Source: Marsupella aquatica
Taxonomy: Eukaryota; Marchantiophyta
Direction: 5' to 3'
Length of the DNA stretch: 64,000 nucleotides
NCBI GenBank assembly: GCA_973895155.1
Contig: OZ316895.1
Location: 10,416,001 to 10,480,000, forward strand
Shown here: one piece after another, positions 23,338 through 35,039 of the stretch
How positions within the stretch are numbered: the first letter of the stretch is position 1
Layout of the letters: each line of letters opens with the position of its first letter
Translations under genes and position numbers: made by a program
Notes under the pieces: model-generated
Told to the model about the DNA's origin: nothing
The model's input: the letters and a program-made list of their open reading frames with translations, nothing else
Databases searched by the model: none

Positions 23338-24160
23338 CACTATGCTGTGCATATTTGTGTGTACTCAAAAAGGTACTAATAAAAAAAATGTATTTATAAG
23401 GGAACATGTAAGAGAGGTTTGTATACTAGGGAAATAATGACTGAATACTAATAGCGTCATTAGAGACTAGCAGTATTTATTATTACCATAAGATAATGTG
23501 TGCCTACTAATGTCTGTAACATCATTCACATATCAGTGTTTACATATGTTCATGACTAAACATCGTCAATTAGTTACTTCAAGATATAAGTGTTTAGCAC
23601 ATTATGTAGTCAAATATAATGGGGGGAAGTAAACCCTAAAAAATTTCAGTGCATTCACTGTGACCCTCTCCTAGCGTACCCGCTTACGGTAACAAAATGC
23701 GATCCAATAGAAGGAACAACGAGAGATATGCTTAGTAGACTCCCATCTGGAAAAAGTTTGCTTAATCAACCCCCTCTATACTTTTCTCCAATCTGGACCA
23801 TTGATGGACCTTTCGATCTCAGATCTGGACCATTGATAGACCTCAGGGGGTAGATCAAGTAACAAGTTTCATATTGGGGGTTGATCAAGCAAATACCTCA
23901 AGGAACAACATATAATCATTTGTGAATCTGCAATGGCTCTGGTCCTTGGTTTGAAACGATGCAAGAAACCATTTACCACGTAAGATCGTCATACTTCCGC
24001 ATTTAAAGAGGCATTCCGCATTTAAAGAGGCAAGCGATGGCAGAGCTTAAAGGGAGGCAAGGTGCAGAAAGGAATCGAGGGAGGAGGGCTGAAAGGCGTG
24101 ATCACTGTGGGAGGGAGATCGTTGAGTAGACGGCATATGAGCGAGGCATCTGTGAGTAAA
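23338..24160. other. Intergenic with repeated GGGGGTTGATCAAG motifs
   Basis: The motif occurs inverted at 23757-23774 and direct at 23846-23863 and 23876-23893. ATCTGGACCATTGAT(G/A)GACC occurs twice (23790 and 23824). This small structure could be a MITE. 24000-24030 has a duplicated CCGCATTTAAAGAGGCA. Confidence 0.4.
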
Positions 24161-24865
24161 GGGGCAGTTCAAGTTTCATCGTTGTGGTTGGAGTTGAGGT
24201 CGTAGTGAGCTTTGGAAATCGTTTACAGATTGTCTTAAGCTCTGTGGGTGTTGTTGTTGGTTCGTTACGCAGCAGGCTGCAGGATCTTTTTCGGTTTGAT
24301 ATTTTTTCCTCTTTCGGGTTGTTGCTTTTGAGTATGTTCTGTTCGGGGTTTTGTGAGAGCCGGTGACAGTGAGGGTTTCTGCGGGGAATTGTGATTTCTT
24401 GTGTTTGATGTCGCTGCTTATGCCTATGTCATGAGTTTCTCTGCCTGCTGATTCCAGCTTTTAGCGGGTGCGGAGGTTGGCATTGCGGGCCGTGTTTCTG
24501 AAATTTTTGATCTTTTCTGTAGGGTTGCCTTACGGTTTTTCCTTGAACGTATGTGATGGCAGTCGAGGATTGTTTGGTAGCAGTCGAGAAATGGGTCTGG
24601 CATTTCTGTTGTTTCTTTTCCTGTCCTTGGTGACCTGTCGAGTCGGCTTCTCATCTTCATTAGGTTTATCATTTGAAATACAAATCTTTGTCTTCCTCTA
24701 TGGCAAGGATGAGCGTTGGCCTCTCCTCTCTGTATGTAGAACAATCGTTAGCAATTAACTTGTTACAGAGGGAGATAAAATTTGTCCGTCAGCTCCACGG
24801 TTGTTGACATCATCTTCAGTGTCTTCTAAATCTTCAAATTTGTCGCCTCTCAAGGGGTTCCTCTC
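24161..24865. other. Downstream of the TIMELESS relic
   Basis: On the minus strand, reading continues in frame past the TGA at 24868-24866 for about 35 acidic codons to TAA at about 24761. A further Asn/Lys-rich frame lies at about 24540-24715. These may be former C-terminal exons; evidence is weak. Confidence 0.3.
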
Positions 24866-27800
24866 TCATGTATGTTCGAGGACCGGGGTTCCTGCATGGC
24901 TTGGTGCTGAGCTTGTTAATCTACTACTGAGAACATCGGCCTCGTTGTCTCCTAAACCGTCACTATCCTCTAAGTCAACAGTGTTCGTTCTTCCCCTAGG
25001 AAGTTCATTTTCCACTGGGTCCCCGCTAGTGGTTCCACCCTGGCCTGGGGGTTGTGCACACTGCTCATCATCCTTGAACCTGAACACCCGAAATCATCAT
25101 GGGCAATTCAACTCAGCTACGTTCAGAACCATAAATATCGCTACTCTTAACTTCATCCACAACACATCAAATGGGACCTAAGGTCTTGGCGTCTGCGGAA
25201 TTCGGCCTCATTACCGTGAACTCTGCAAAGGAACTTAAACGAACTATCACCTGAAGTTTTGCCACGGCTTTGAGAAAATAAAATGTGCTCTCACAAACTG
25301 CAGGCTAGTGGACCTAAACGTACTTTACGACTGTGAACAAGAATCTGTGCCATTCAGATGACGGCAGAAAAAGCCATCGTCGCTGCCAAACGCCTGCTGA
25401 ACAAATTCTAAAATTTACACAGCATTAAAGGAGCACTTCAGAAATTTAGAGTAGAATTTGAATGTGGACTTCGGCCAAGCTCGAATCATCCTCCGACACA
25501 CCAGGATGTCACGATCGCCTTACCTTTTAAACAATTCCTTGATCTGCACCACATGATCTTCAGATAACGGAATGATGGCTTCTGCATCTTCATCCTCACT
25601 CGATGAGGCAGACCTTCAAAAGTCGCACGGAAAACAATTGTGTTTACTACTTGGAGCCTCTTCAGTCTCGGACCACTGTAACCAAGACTCTCCCACTGGA
25701 AATCGTTGCTTTGAGTTCCAATTGAACTCATTCAGTTTGTTTCCTTAAGGCATGCTTCAGAGAGAACTCCATTTGAGTGCATAACATCTCCTACCTAATA
25801 TGATGCAATGTGCACAGTACTTCCAGCCGTAACCTTTCAAATGAATAGCAGAGCAACGTCAGTGAAAGACTGGCAAACGCTAAATTCAACTTACTCTTCA
25901 TTATCACTGTGCCGGTTTGTCGGTGCGTCTTCTTCATCGTGACCCAAAGCATCTGCAATGTTAATTTTTTTCCTGTTTTGAGAGGAGCCACCTGCCTCTT
26001 TCCGCATGGATTGTATCATATAATCAGCAGTAATGTGGTGACATTCTGACCGTGTCTTCCAGAACAGAATGTCTACAAACAAAATTGGGTGCGCCTCCAG
26101 CTTCTTGAAGAGCCGGCGTATTACTTTGCTTACAAAACCAATGACATGTCTGTGATCCTGTGCTGATTGCAGCTGCTCATTGCAGAGAATACTATAGAAT
26201 GTCTGGAGAATCGAAATCTGCAGAGGCAACATGCTTGTTTTACGTCATGTGTACTATCATCCCGCACAATGCGTTCTAGTTTGACTATTTTGAACTATGG
26301 CTTAATCGTCTCGAAAAAATATCGAAACAGCAATATGACTGTTTATTCAATTTTGTGCTACTGATAAAATCAAGCACTAGCATTGTGGACATATTCTAAG
26401 AAACAATCTACACGCTGAGAAATAATTTCAATACCTTCCACGGCTCCTGAGGAAAAACTTTGAATGATAATAATCAGCAGAAACCGATTAAAAACGTAGT
26501 ATGCATAAAGGGGGCTGATTAGTAGTTGGGACCTGATACAGCATGGGCTCGAGATGGCAGTCTTCACAGATGCGTTGCAGCATGCGCACAATGTAGTGGT
26601 TGGTTGCAGCCCTGTTGGTTGAGTGGAACTTCAAGAGCCAACAGCAGTTTTTAACAACAAAGTTGTTTGCAAACTTATCCACAACTTTTCGGATGTTTAA
26701 GGTCACCTCCTTCGTCCTATTCTGCTTCCCGCCATCTGAATCATCACCGTCGTCATCAGCAACTGGAGAAGTATGAATTGTTTCAACTTCTTCGTCCTGC
26801 TGATGAGAGCCAGCGGCACTTTTCTTTGGCAGATCCATCTCAGACTGGTCCCCCGTACGTTCATCACTGTCTGCCACATTTTCTGCGACTCCTTCGTCAC
26901 CTGACCTCTCTGGCTCTACATCTGATGTGGAGATATTATATTAGCGCGCTTGGGGGAATGGGGAACATCTATGTCACTTTTCGAGGCTTGCTCATCTACT
27001 TTAGCCTCCGTGGCATCCTCTTCTGCTCCTTCGGATTGGGATTGTTCAGAGGGCTTTGGTTTCTTTTTCCAACCTCCTCTTACTTTGGTCAAAACCTAAA
27101 AACGAAATTCACAGTTCAATTCATCTCATAGTCATCAAAAGGTCAGCTGATGATAAATTTGTCGAAAATTCTGACGAAAATAAATCTAGGGGCACTTTAA
27201 TGCAGAACACCCAAAAGAAGTGGCGCAAAAATCAGCCAAGATTGAATACTAGTACAGATTAGAGAATTGCTCTGAAGAGTGGCTTACCGGAAGAGACTCC
27301 CCGGACTTGGCGAAACTATCAAGGATGCGGAGGACGATGTGCGTGATCTCCACTAGATCGGCCAAGTGACTGCAATCAGTCATCACCAACTCATAATTTG
27401 CTTCTCTGAAAACAACTCCACCTCATGTGCGACTCGAAGCTTAAGTCTGTCCATGAGCTAAGTGTCTACAGCAAGATGGTCGTGCCCTCGCTATCAACAA
27501 ACCAGACTTAAAGTTCAGGACTATACCTCCGGGGGTGCTTGGAGGTGTCAAACGACCTGATCAGCGAATTCAGGAACTAGAGAACGTCAAAGTTAACCTG
27601 GTGGTAGAAAATTTGATATAGTAGGGTGCGTGCCGTGCGACGTTCCTGCTGCCCTTCTCTTGTAAGACTGCCCGACCTTTTAAGGACAAGATCCAGCATT
27701 TTTATCAGTGTAGTTGCTCCGTCATCAGAATCACATAAAGAGGAACATTGAGACAACCTTAGCTGTAACTGAAAGCCTCCTCAGCACACGTTAAGTTCCT

Positions 27801-28398
27801 TAGTAGTCTCATGAACCTTACGATCACTAATCGTAGTATTAGGAAAATGTGTTTCATCATGACCAGTAACAGGATTCGTGCTCCTGACTATCCATAACCT
27901 GAAACAATGGACGCAAAAAAAGGGAAATCCTCTGAAAGTGGGTTTCTATGCTCTGGTGAGACGAATTGAATGTGGATGATACAAACTTTGAAGGTTAATA
28001 AAAACACCTTTGAAGGGTACTGAAGGCACAAAAAAAATCCTATACATTACAGGCTTCTCGTTTCCTGAGTATGATACTCTTGACAAAATCAGCTGCTACC
28101 GAAAACCTAGGAACGATCTATCAGGCACATGCGGCGCAAACTCTTTACGAACCATGTCCTTTATAACACCCCCCTGCAGCTCCCCAGGGTTTCCAATCTT
28201 TGGTTTCCGCTGCAGAATCTGCAAACTCTTGCCATTTTGAAGTCACCATCTTGAACATAGCTTCGTCCATAGTTGAGGCGATCAGGCCACAAAGATGCTT
28301 TCGTGCTGCTGCTTTCTTCTCTGCTCCATCCAGAGAGCCATCATTTGATTTGACCTGGTGCTTCTTCACAGACATAAGAACGGCAACTTCAATAAATG
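24866..28398 (-). pseudogene. TIM: TIMELESS/Tof1 fork-protection protein, 5'-truncated gene
   Basis: TIMELESS travels with the replisome and stabilises paused forks. Minus-strand exons: 28398 to about 28200, 27716-27598, 27576-27527, 27405-27288, 27095-26533, 26217-25895, 25613-25524 and 25079-24866. Recognisable blocks in order: LCGLIASTMDEAMFKMVTSK..ETKDWK; LIKMLDLVLKR..ARTLLYQIFYHQ; SLIRSFDTSKHPR; SHLADLVEITHIVLRILD; GGWKKKPKP; NHYIVRMLQRICEDCHLEP; KVIRRLFKKLEAHPILFVD; ILFWKTRSECHHITADY; VVQIKELFKRFKDDEQC. Most junctions agree in phase. Defects: all N-terminal exons (roughly half the protein) are absent. The first junction ends in a six-G run and does not close cleanly. The 27095-26533 exon needs either a frameshift or a 56-bp intron near 26950. 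Upstream sequence in the same orientation is a helicase element. It is probably a truncated copy or a gene beheaded by the element; transcription cannot be judged. Confidence 0.8.
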
Positions 28399-28597
28399 CT
28401 CGCCATGTTTACATAATCACTCTCGTAACGGATAGGTTTCATTTCAACGAAGGAAAAAACAAAGCTCGAAAGACAGTTATACTCGAGATGTGGCATGATC
28501 TGCCATTTGACATTGTGAAGAGCTCACACATTCAAAGACCTTGCTGTTGTGGAATTCAGCCACAAGCTGCAGTGACAGGCCCTGAACTTGTTCCAGT

Positions 28598-30224
28598 TTA
28601 ATTACACCGACGACCGGCTCTCCCAGATTCTTGATGGAAGCTTTTAAGCGACCTGAAACTGCCCCGATGAATCACAAGCCTGACCCATTTATAATTGTAT
28701 CCAGAGCTGATCACTCCAGTTGCCAGCATGATTTTAGGAGCACCTGACGTCCAAGACCTCACTGAAACCCTCTTCACTGCTATGTCTAGATGTGCATCCA
28801 TATACACACGTTGCAGTCCTTTTTCTTGGAGGGTTCCTGCCATAGATTCCACCTCATTGCGGGTCATACAAAATACCAATGCCCTCTCTTCTGGCAAAGA
28901 ATATGCTTCCCAATCTTGGAGAAGATGAAGTATTTCTCCATTCATCATGTTATGGCCAGCCGCAGCTGGGCCTCACAGTTGGACAACGGATCCACCCCAT
29001 CTCTGTTGCTAACATCAGCTCCACATGAACTTGATTATGTGGTGCTAGGGATGCAGTCAACCCTATGATTTGACAGGGGATTGAAGGATGGGAAGCAATT
29101 GTTTCATTGCTGGTCGGAAGTCAGATAATAGGAGGTGGACCTCGTCAAAGATGATGGAATGCAAGGCACCACTGCATTTCAATTGCTTTGCTAAGATGAT
29201 GAATTGTTCGGATTTAACTGCAATCTCCATAGCCACAAAAATGATCGAAGGTGGGTTCCCCACTTCAACTACAACATCTGGATACACAACACAAATAATA
29301 TTTGCTTGTCTGCATTCCTCTAGGTGACCCTCTACTAGTATAGTGAGTGGAACAACCACAATCACTGTCCTATTTGGTCTAATGGTGGAAGGTGCCATGA
29401 ATACCAATGATTTCCCAGACCCAGTGGGCAGTATAGCAACAAAATCCACCACATTGTCCACAGATAAAGCAACGACTGTTGCTTGTTCCACAGATTTCCA
29501 ATCCTTATTGCCAAGCCTCCTTAGGGGCATGGCAAGCTCCAGTTGTTTTATCAAGATTAACTTGTAGTAATAAATCACTTTCTTCACCTGTCGATTGTGT
29601 CTCATGGATGTTTGAGTGATAAACTGTAAACTGTCTCCTTGTTGGGAGCCGTCTCACCTCATATTCAACACCTCCAATAGGTCCCATAAAATCAAAAGGT
29701 GCCAGGAATTACATCCGGCCTTTCTGACCGAGTGAGACCAAGCAACTTGTGCCACAATTGTGACACCAGTACACATCCTCTTAGAAGATGTCCATCCATG
29801 CCTCTGGGATCCTTTGTACTGCAAGCATAGTGATGGCTTATTGTAGCTATCGCATGACCACCTGTTGCATCCACAAGGTCCTCTTGTAAGTAGGCCTTAC
29901 ATGCTTGTATGTTCTCACTCCAATGTGCTGCTATATGCCGGTACTTTGCAATCCCAAATGGAACACCACAATGCTTTTGGAAAGCATCTTTTACACTAGC
30001 TGAAAGATTCCTATGAGCCTCTTGTCCATGACCACAAACCAACAATCCAGGTACATCATTGCCACTTTGGGACCCCACAAAATGTTTGCCACAAAAGGCT
30101 GTACAGGGCGAACCAGACAAAGCATTTTTAAGAATAGGTGGCTTTGAGTGTTGGGAATGAACCGGGCAGTGAGGTTTATAGGTTTCCCAGCATTAGCACA
30201 TTTGTGATAGGATTGGTAAATCAT
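28598..30224 (-). pseudogene. Degenerate RecQ-like (telomere-linked-helicase type) mobile helicase
   Basis: SF2 DNA helicase remnant read right to left. 30224-29991 has PINLTARFIPNTQSHLFLKM then LVRPVQPF. 30120-29692 has GIAKYRHIAAHW then GGHAIATISHHYA, a layout resembling the R..H..GH..Y residues of tyrosine recombinases. 29605-29063 has DWKSVEQ, Walker A AILPTGSGKS, VVVPLTILV and the DEVH box IIFDEVHLLL. 28948-28598 has ALVFCMTRNEVE, IMLATGVISSGYNYK and motif VI QESGRAGR. The four blocks are in different frames with stops between helicase halves, so the gene is dead. Domain order equals that of the subtelomeric RecQ-like helicases known best from fungi and spread by mobile elements. Further relics may extend to 35023. 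Confidence 0.75.
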
Positions 30225-31000
30225 CAGTGCATCAGATAACCAAATGAATGCTCTCTCCCCAGTAGGGGTGACTGTTGCCCCGACTGTTGCAGATTAACAA
30301 GCTCGAGTATTCTTCCCCTCTTGCTAGTAGTCCTGCACAAAAATGTAAAAGCAAATTCAATTCAGTAGCTTTTGCATGGGCTTCTGTAGCTTGGAACATG
30401 TGGCCATCCACTTGTGAAGTGATGTCTGGTTCCAGATAATTTCATTCCTATCATCACCCCCCCCCTCTCTTCGTAATATGAAATTTGTCATCGTCACATG
30501 TGGGATTACTAAACTTGTGGTTGAGTAGATCCCTCCCATATTGTTGAAATTCTGGATTACTTGTATCTGTGAGAAAGGAATAATGCAATTTGTCTGTCTG
30601 GTTAGCATCATGTATAGAGCCCTTGGTGCTGACCATATGGTCTATCCATTTTGTTTCAAGACCAAAGAGACAACATGATAATTACGTAGAAGACTCATCA
30701 CTCTCATCATTTTCAGAAGAATTGATGTCCACCACATTCTTTGAGGCTTCATTGTCTTTGGACTGTTCAAGCAACACCGTTGCCAACCTCATTCTTGTTA
30801 TGAAAATCAAAATTAAGAATAGCATGGAGTCTATCTTGTTTCTTAATCCCCACCTATTTATGGGTGGAGTCGATGATTGTTGAAGCTTCCTTGTTCTCTG
30901 TGAGACCAAAGAAGACTTTGGTTGCAGTATCCAAAAACTCCTTTTGATTTTCAATTTCAACAATAAACAGACCACAATAATCTTTGACAACATATGTACT
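30225..31000 (-). pseudogene. Probable upstream relic of the helicase element
   Basis: Minus frames 30993-30682 (ending in Ser/Glu/Asp-rich NSSENDESDESST) and 30636-30357 look coding but are broken. Position and orientation fit the N-terminal part of the helicase element. No motif confirms it. Confidence 0.3.
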
Positions 31001-32250
31001 ATCGGACCAGAGTGTCCAGTCCATCTAAAACTGTAGACCTACATAAAACCAACAGGAGTTTGCAAATTTCCAGCAAATTCAAGATCTTGATTGGAGGGTT
31101 TATTAAAGCGGGCAAACCAATGAGGTTTGTAATGGAAGGGTCCTATGTATTTGAAAGCGGTCAAAATTTGGGGTCCTTGGGACCCTTTTCTTTAGAGGAA
31201 ACCTTGGGTCCTCACTTCTTTTCTTTTGACCCATCATGCATGAAGAAGTTAGGTTTTTTTAATTCAATTGGGCAGAAGACTTGAAAAAAATTGATGAAGA
31301 AAATAGGGGTGTTTCAACCTAATTTTGAGAATTATGAGAACTATATGGGTATTTTAATATAGAATTTGAAAATATTCCTAGAATATTCCATAAATTAGGG
31401 GTTATAATTAATAAAAATCTACTTAGTTTTTTAAATTTTTAGGGTGTTTATTACTTGAAAATTTTACGTGTGATATGGAATCTCCCTTGGAGTGAGCCCC
31501 CCAATGAGGAAACCCAGAACAAAACATTAAGCGTAAGAGTGAACATCCTGCAGAAAGAATTTTTTATCCACTCAATATCACCCAAGAGGAGCTCTCACTC
31601 AAGCCTTCAAAACTCAGAGTTCATTTTGTGGTCTGGACGGCCGATCCACTCTAAGCTCGGCTCTTTCCATGACCCGACCAGCTCCCAACGCTAGTCTAAG
31701 TCCTTTGTTGTTAAACATTTACTCTTAGTCTAGTGTTACAACTATAAGTGTAGTTAGGACTTACCTTAGTCGTGGACTAGATTGGGTTAACTAGGTTGCA
31801 CACTATATCCCAAATGGTGTTTGCTTGGATAGCACAAACTCAAGCTCAATGTTTCGGAGCTAGATGAGAGATAGGGAGATCTTGTATTGGGGAGACTCGT
31901 ATGGCCAACGGGCCTAGAGTGCAGTAAAGCTCTCGCGTGTTCTCATGGACGTAGCCTCAAGCTGAGGTGAACCACGTATATATCTTTTTGTGTTGACAAC
32001 TTGCGCGTTGGATGGTTCATGGGCTTGCCGTTGTGAATGTTGTCTATGCTCAACATTTGTCTGCGTCACCAGCTAAGTACCGCATTGCCTTTGCTAGTGC
32101 ATTACTTTCCACAAGTCTCCCCTTACTTAGTCCCCACCAGATAGCCATTTCAATTTGAGCCCAATTCCGGGGGCCTAGACCAGAGAGGAGCTTGATGTCA
32201 AAGACAGCAACGCTGGAGCTAAATGGTAGGGTAGTCAAGTTTTGTGACTA
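31001..32250. repeat. Dispersed-repeat mosaic
   Basis: 31565-31690 is the inverted counterpart of 21395-21510. 31255-31450 resembles a diverged inverted member of the 4432-5400 family (AATTCAATT.., ATAAGAAC-like, TTTTTAGGGTG). No gene is recognised. Confidence 0.4.
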
Positions 32251-32864
32251 CATTACTTTAACTCAAAGCAAATTACCAGTCAATAGTGTCTCTTTTATTT
32301 GAATAGGTTAGTACAAGCCAGAAAGGAGGGAAATTTCTTCTTAATAGTGCCAGATGCTAATAATCCAAATATCAGTTGGACGGAGTTGATCCATTTAATC
32401 TGCAAGAGTAGCCCTAGATGCCCCCGCAGGCACTAGTTCTCAAAGATGGAATTGACCAAAGAAGATCCCAAATGAATTTGCTTGTACTTTGAGATTGCTT
32501 GCAACCTTTGATACTTCTTAAAAACTGATATTGCACTACAAAGGCCATGACATGTGGAGTAAATATGAAATAGCATTGGGCACTACTATTTCAAGAATGT
32601 ACATTGATTATCATATCTGAGCAGACATCCAAGAGAGATCGTGTGGAGATTGTTGAACAAATACTTTCACATCACTTTATTTGTATGGTACATCTCTTAC
32701 ACTTAATAACACTGTCCATCTTATGTTGTAGAGCAAGAATGTAGAGGAGCTGGAATGGTTCCGAATTGCACTGGTTTGGAGTCAATGCATGCAAGCATGA
32801 AAGCATGGCAAATGAAGAAGCGGGTTGGCCTCTACGAGGGATGTAAAATAGACCAACATGGGGC
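32251..32864. other. Intergenic, nothing recognised
   Basis: Unassigned AT-rich sequence. Confidence 0.35.
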
Positions 32865-33175
32865 CATATGTCCTCGGGGGTTTCACTTTCACAAAAATGT
32901 CATATCACGTGCAACGAAATATAGGGTCATTTTATTGGTTCGAAGGGAAGACTTAAGAATTTTCTGAGAAGAACAATAGGGTCTTTTAAATTCAATTTTG
33001 GGACTTATAAGAACATTAGGGTCCTTATAACCAAAATTTTGTTCTCAGAATATTCCAACTTTATAGGGGTCAAAAAATTAATTTTTTTTCTTACATTTTA
33101 GGGGGTCCCAGGCCTAAAAATGTCGCAGGCAATGGGGAGACATCCATATAGTGAGACCCTCGAGCATATGTCAGA
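32865..33175. repeat. Inverted copy of the 4432-5400 repeat family
   Basis: Reads in reverse complement as the family order: GGTCTCACTAT, CCCCTAAAATGTAAG, CCCCTATAAAGTTGGAATAT, GTTCTTATAAGTCCCAAAA, GGGTC.TTTTATTGGTTCGAA and TTCACTTTCACAAAAATG. Confidence 0.6.
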
Positions 33176-34357
33176 TTGTAGCTTATACGGCATACCCAAG
33201 GACATATATACCAAAGAGGATTAAATAGAGGAACTGGACCCACTATTTTTGAGTTGGCTTTGAGATGTGCGGACATGGTTGCGTCTCCACATCTATTGGA
33301 GGAAACAACAAATTAATCTCATTCTTTCCAACGCAACTGAATTTGATTTGGAAAGAACCGTTCCATTGAATGGAGATCTGAAAACTCGATTGGTGAGAAA
33401 AACGGGAACAAAAAGAACATGCCATTGAGAATGTCTCAACACAAGACTCTCACAGGCATGATATTATTCCTTGTGACTTCACCAATTGAAATATGAGAGG
33501 TTTGAAGAGGAGAAACATGAATTCCACTTATTTCAAGAAAGATGTCTTCCATGCCTTCCATCGGTGGAAATGACATTTTTAATTTGTTGCAAAGTGAAGA
33601 TTTTGAAGAAGACATAGTCTTGGAGACAACCTTTCATCAAATAACAAGATTGTCTATGCCTGCAGTCACCCGTGTAGATAGGATGTACCAAGTCTGAAGA
33701 ATGTCATTCAATTTCCCCTATGGAAAGTTATATAGCTCCAAGGGCTTGGAATCTATGTCAAACCTCAAAACATGGTGCGGGGCCTGCTTGCAATGGAACC
33801 CTTGGATGGAGAGGAAGTCGAAATCAAGTCAAGAAGATCAAGTGGATATGATTAATGTTAGGGCCAAACCGGAGATGATGTAGATAAGTCACTTAGTTAC
33901 ACATTGTGTATCACCCAACTCATTGATGTGACAACTGAGATCAAGGTGAAGATTATTAGGATTTGACTCAAGTTCCTAATTTTAGTTAGCTTGGCCTTGT
34001 TAGGGTTACTTCACCCTTGACTACATGAAAAAAATATCCATTTAGATTAAGTCCACACATCTCATTATTCACATGTACTCTCATATACTATGGATCATTT
34101 AGGAGTTCCTCAACTTGTGGTGTCTCATCCGTGTAACGTGTGATCGAGTGTCTTTATCATGGTCTGCATTAATTTGCTATCTAGTCTGAGCTGAAAATTT
34201 CTCACCCAGGTATTTTACTACAATTTTACAAATAACAAAAGTAAAATGAAGTGAATTAGCTAGAAGTAGGGAAGAGCAAAGTTCAACTAACCAATTACTG
34301 ATGTTTCTTGCTAGAAAACTACTAGCAAATTTCAGATTGTCGGCATCTGGTGGATTT
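33176..34357. other. Intergenic, possible decayed gene fragment
   Basis: 33500-33880 has several coding-looking plus segments interrupted by stops and no recognised motif. The rest is unassigned. Confidence 0.3.
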
Positions 34358-35023
34358 CTACCCTCTGTAATTTTCTAGATGGAAGCAACAACAATGCAAG
34401 GTTGTGATCAAGATCATCAAAGGGCCAGTTTTGTAGATTTGGTTCTCTACCATGCGTTGAGTGGTGACCTCAATATCAAAATTCTCCTGCATATTCTCAC
34501 CCCATATGAAATCCTGAAGCTCACCCTCAGGAATCCAAGCATAATCCTTTTTTTGACCCAAACCACTCAATAACAGTGTATTCAAATTCTTTGGGAGGAG
34601 GTATCTGAGTTTTGTCACATCTGGAATAGTCACTATGGCTTTTGCATGAGGTAGGAGTTTTCAGTGGCATGGAATTTTGTCGTTGAACATTGGATCATCG
34701 TTGAATGTCAGGTCATGCACATGCTGTCGGATGCCATCCAATGCATCTGCTACATCCCCTTTTGGTGTCAGTAGTGAACTGCAATTCAGGTATTGCTTCA
34801 TACTTTGTGTATTTGTGGAAATTTGCTTCCATTCTTGAATGTGGCAATGCTTTGTTGCAAAAAAGCATCGGACATTGGCATAGGGTGGATTGGAAGCATT
34901 GCGTAAAGCTTCCAAGTATGGAAGTTCAGACACAGATGTCGTAGACATGACACACACGAGTACAATGTTCCCAAAAATTAGCACGAGGTCACAGCACGCA
35001 ACACACAGCAAAACATGAATCAC
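34358..35023 (-). pseudogene. Unidentified broken coding region
   Basis: Two consecutive minus frames (35023-34661, then 34633-34358) separated by one stop and a frame change read ELPYLEALRNASNPPYANVR and later KDYAWIPEGELQDFIWGEN. They may be the far N-terminal part of the helicase element, split off by repeats at 31-34 kb, or an unrelated fragment. I do not recognise the family. Confidence 0.3.
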
Positions 35024-35039
35024 AAACTCCTAAATCACA

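Noticed and set aside
26667-27131. 154-codon plus frame
   Set aside because: Antisense shadow of the TIMELESS acidic exon.
28200-28601. 133-codon plus frame
   Set aside because: Antisense to a TIMELESS exon and the helicase end; no motif of its own.
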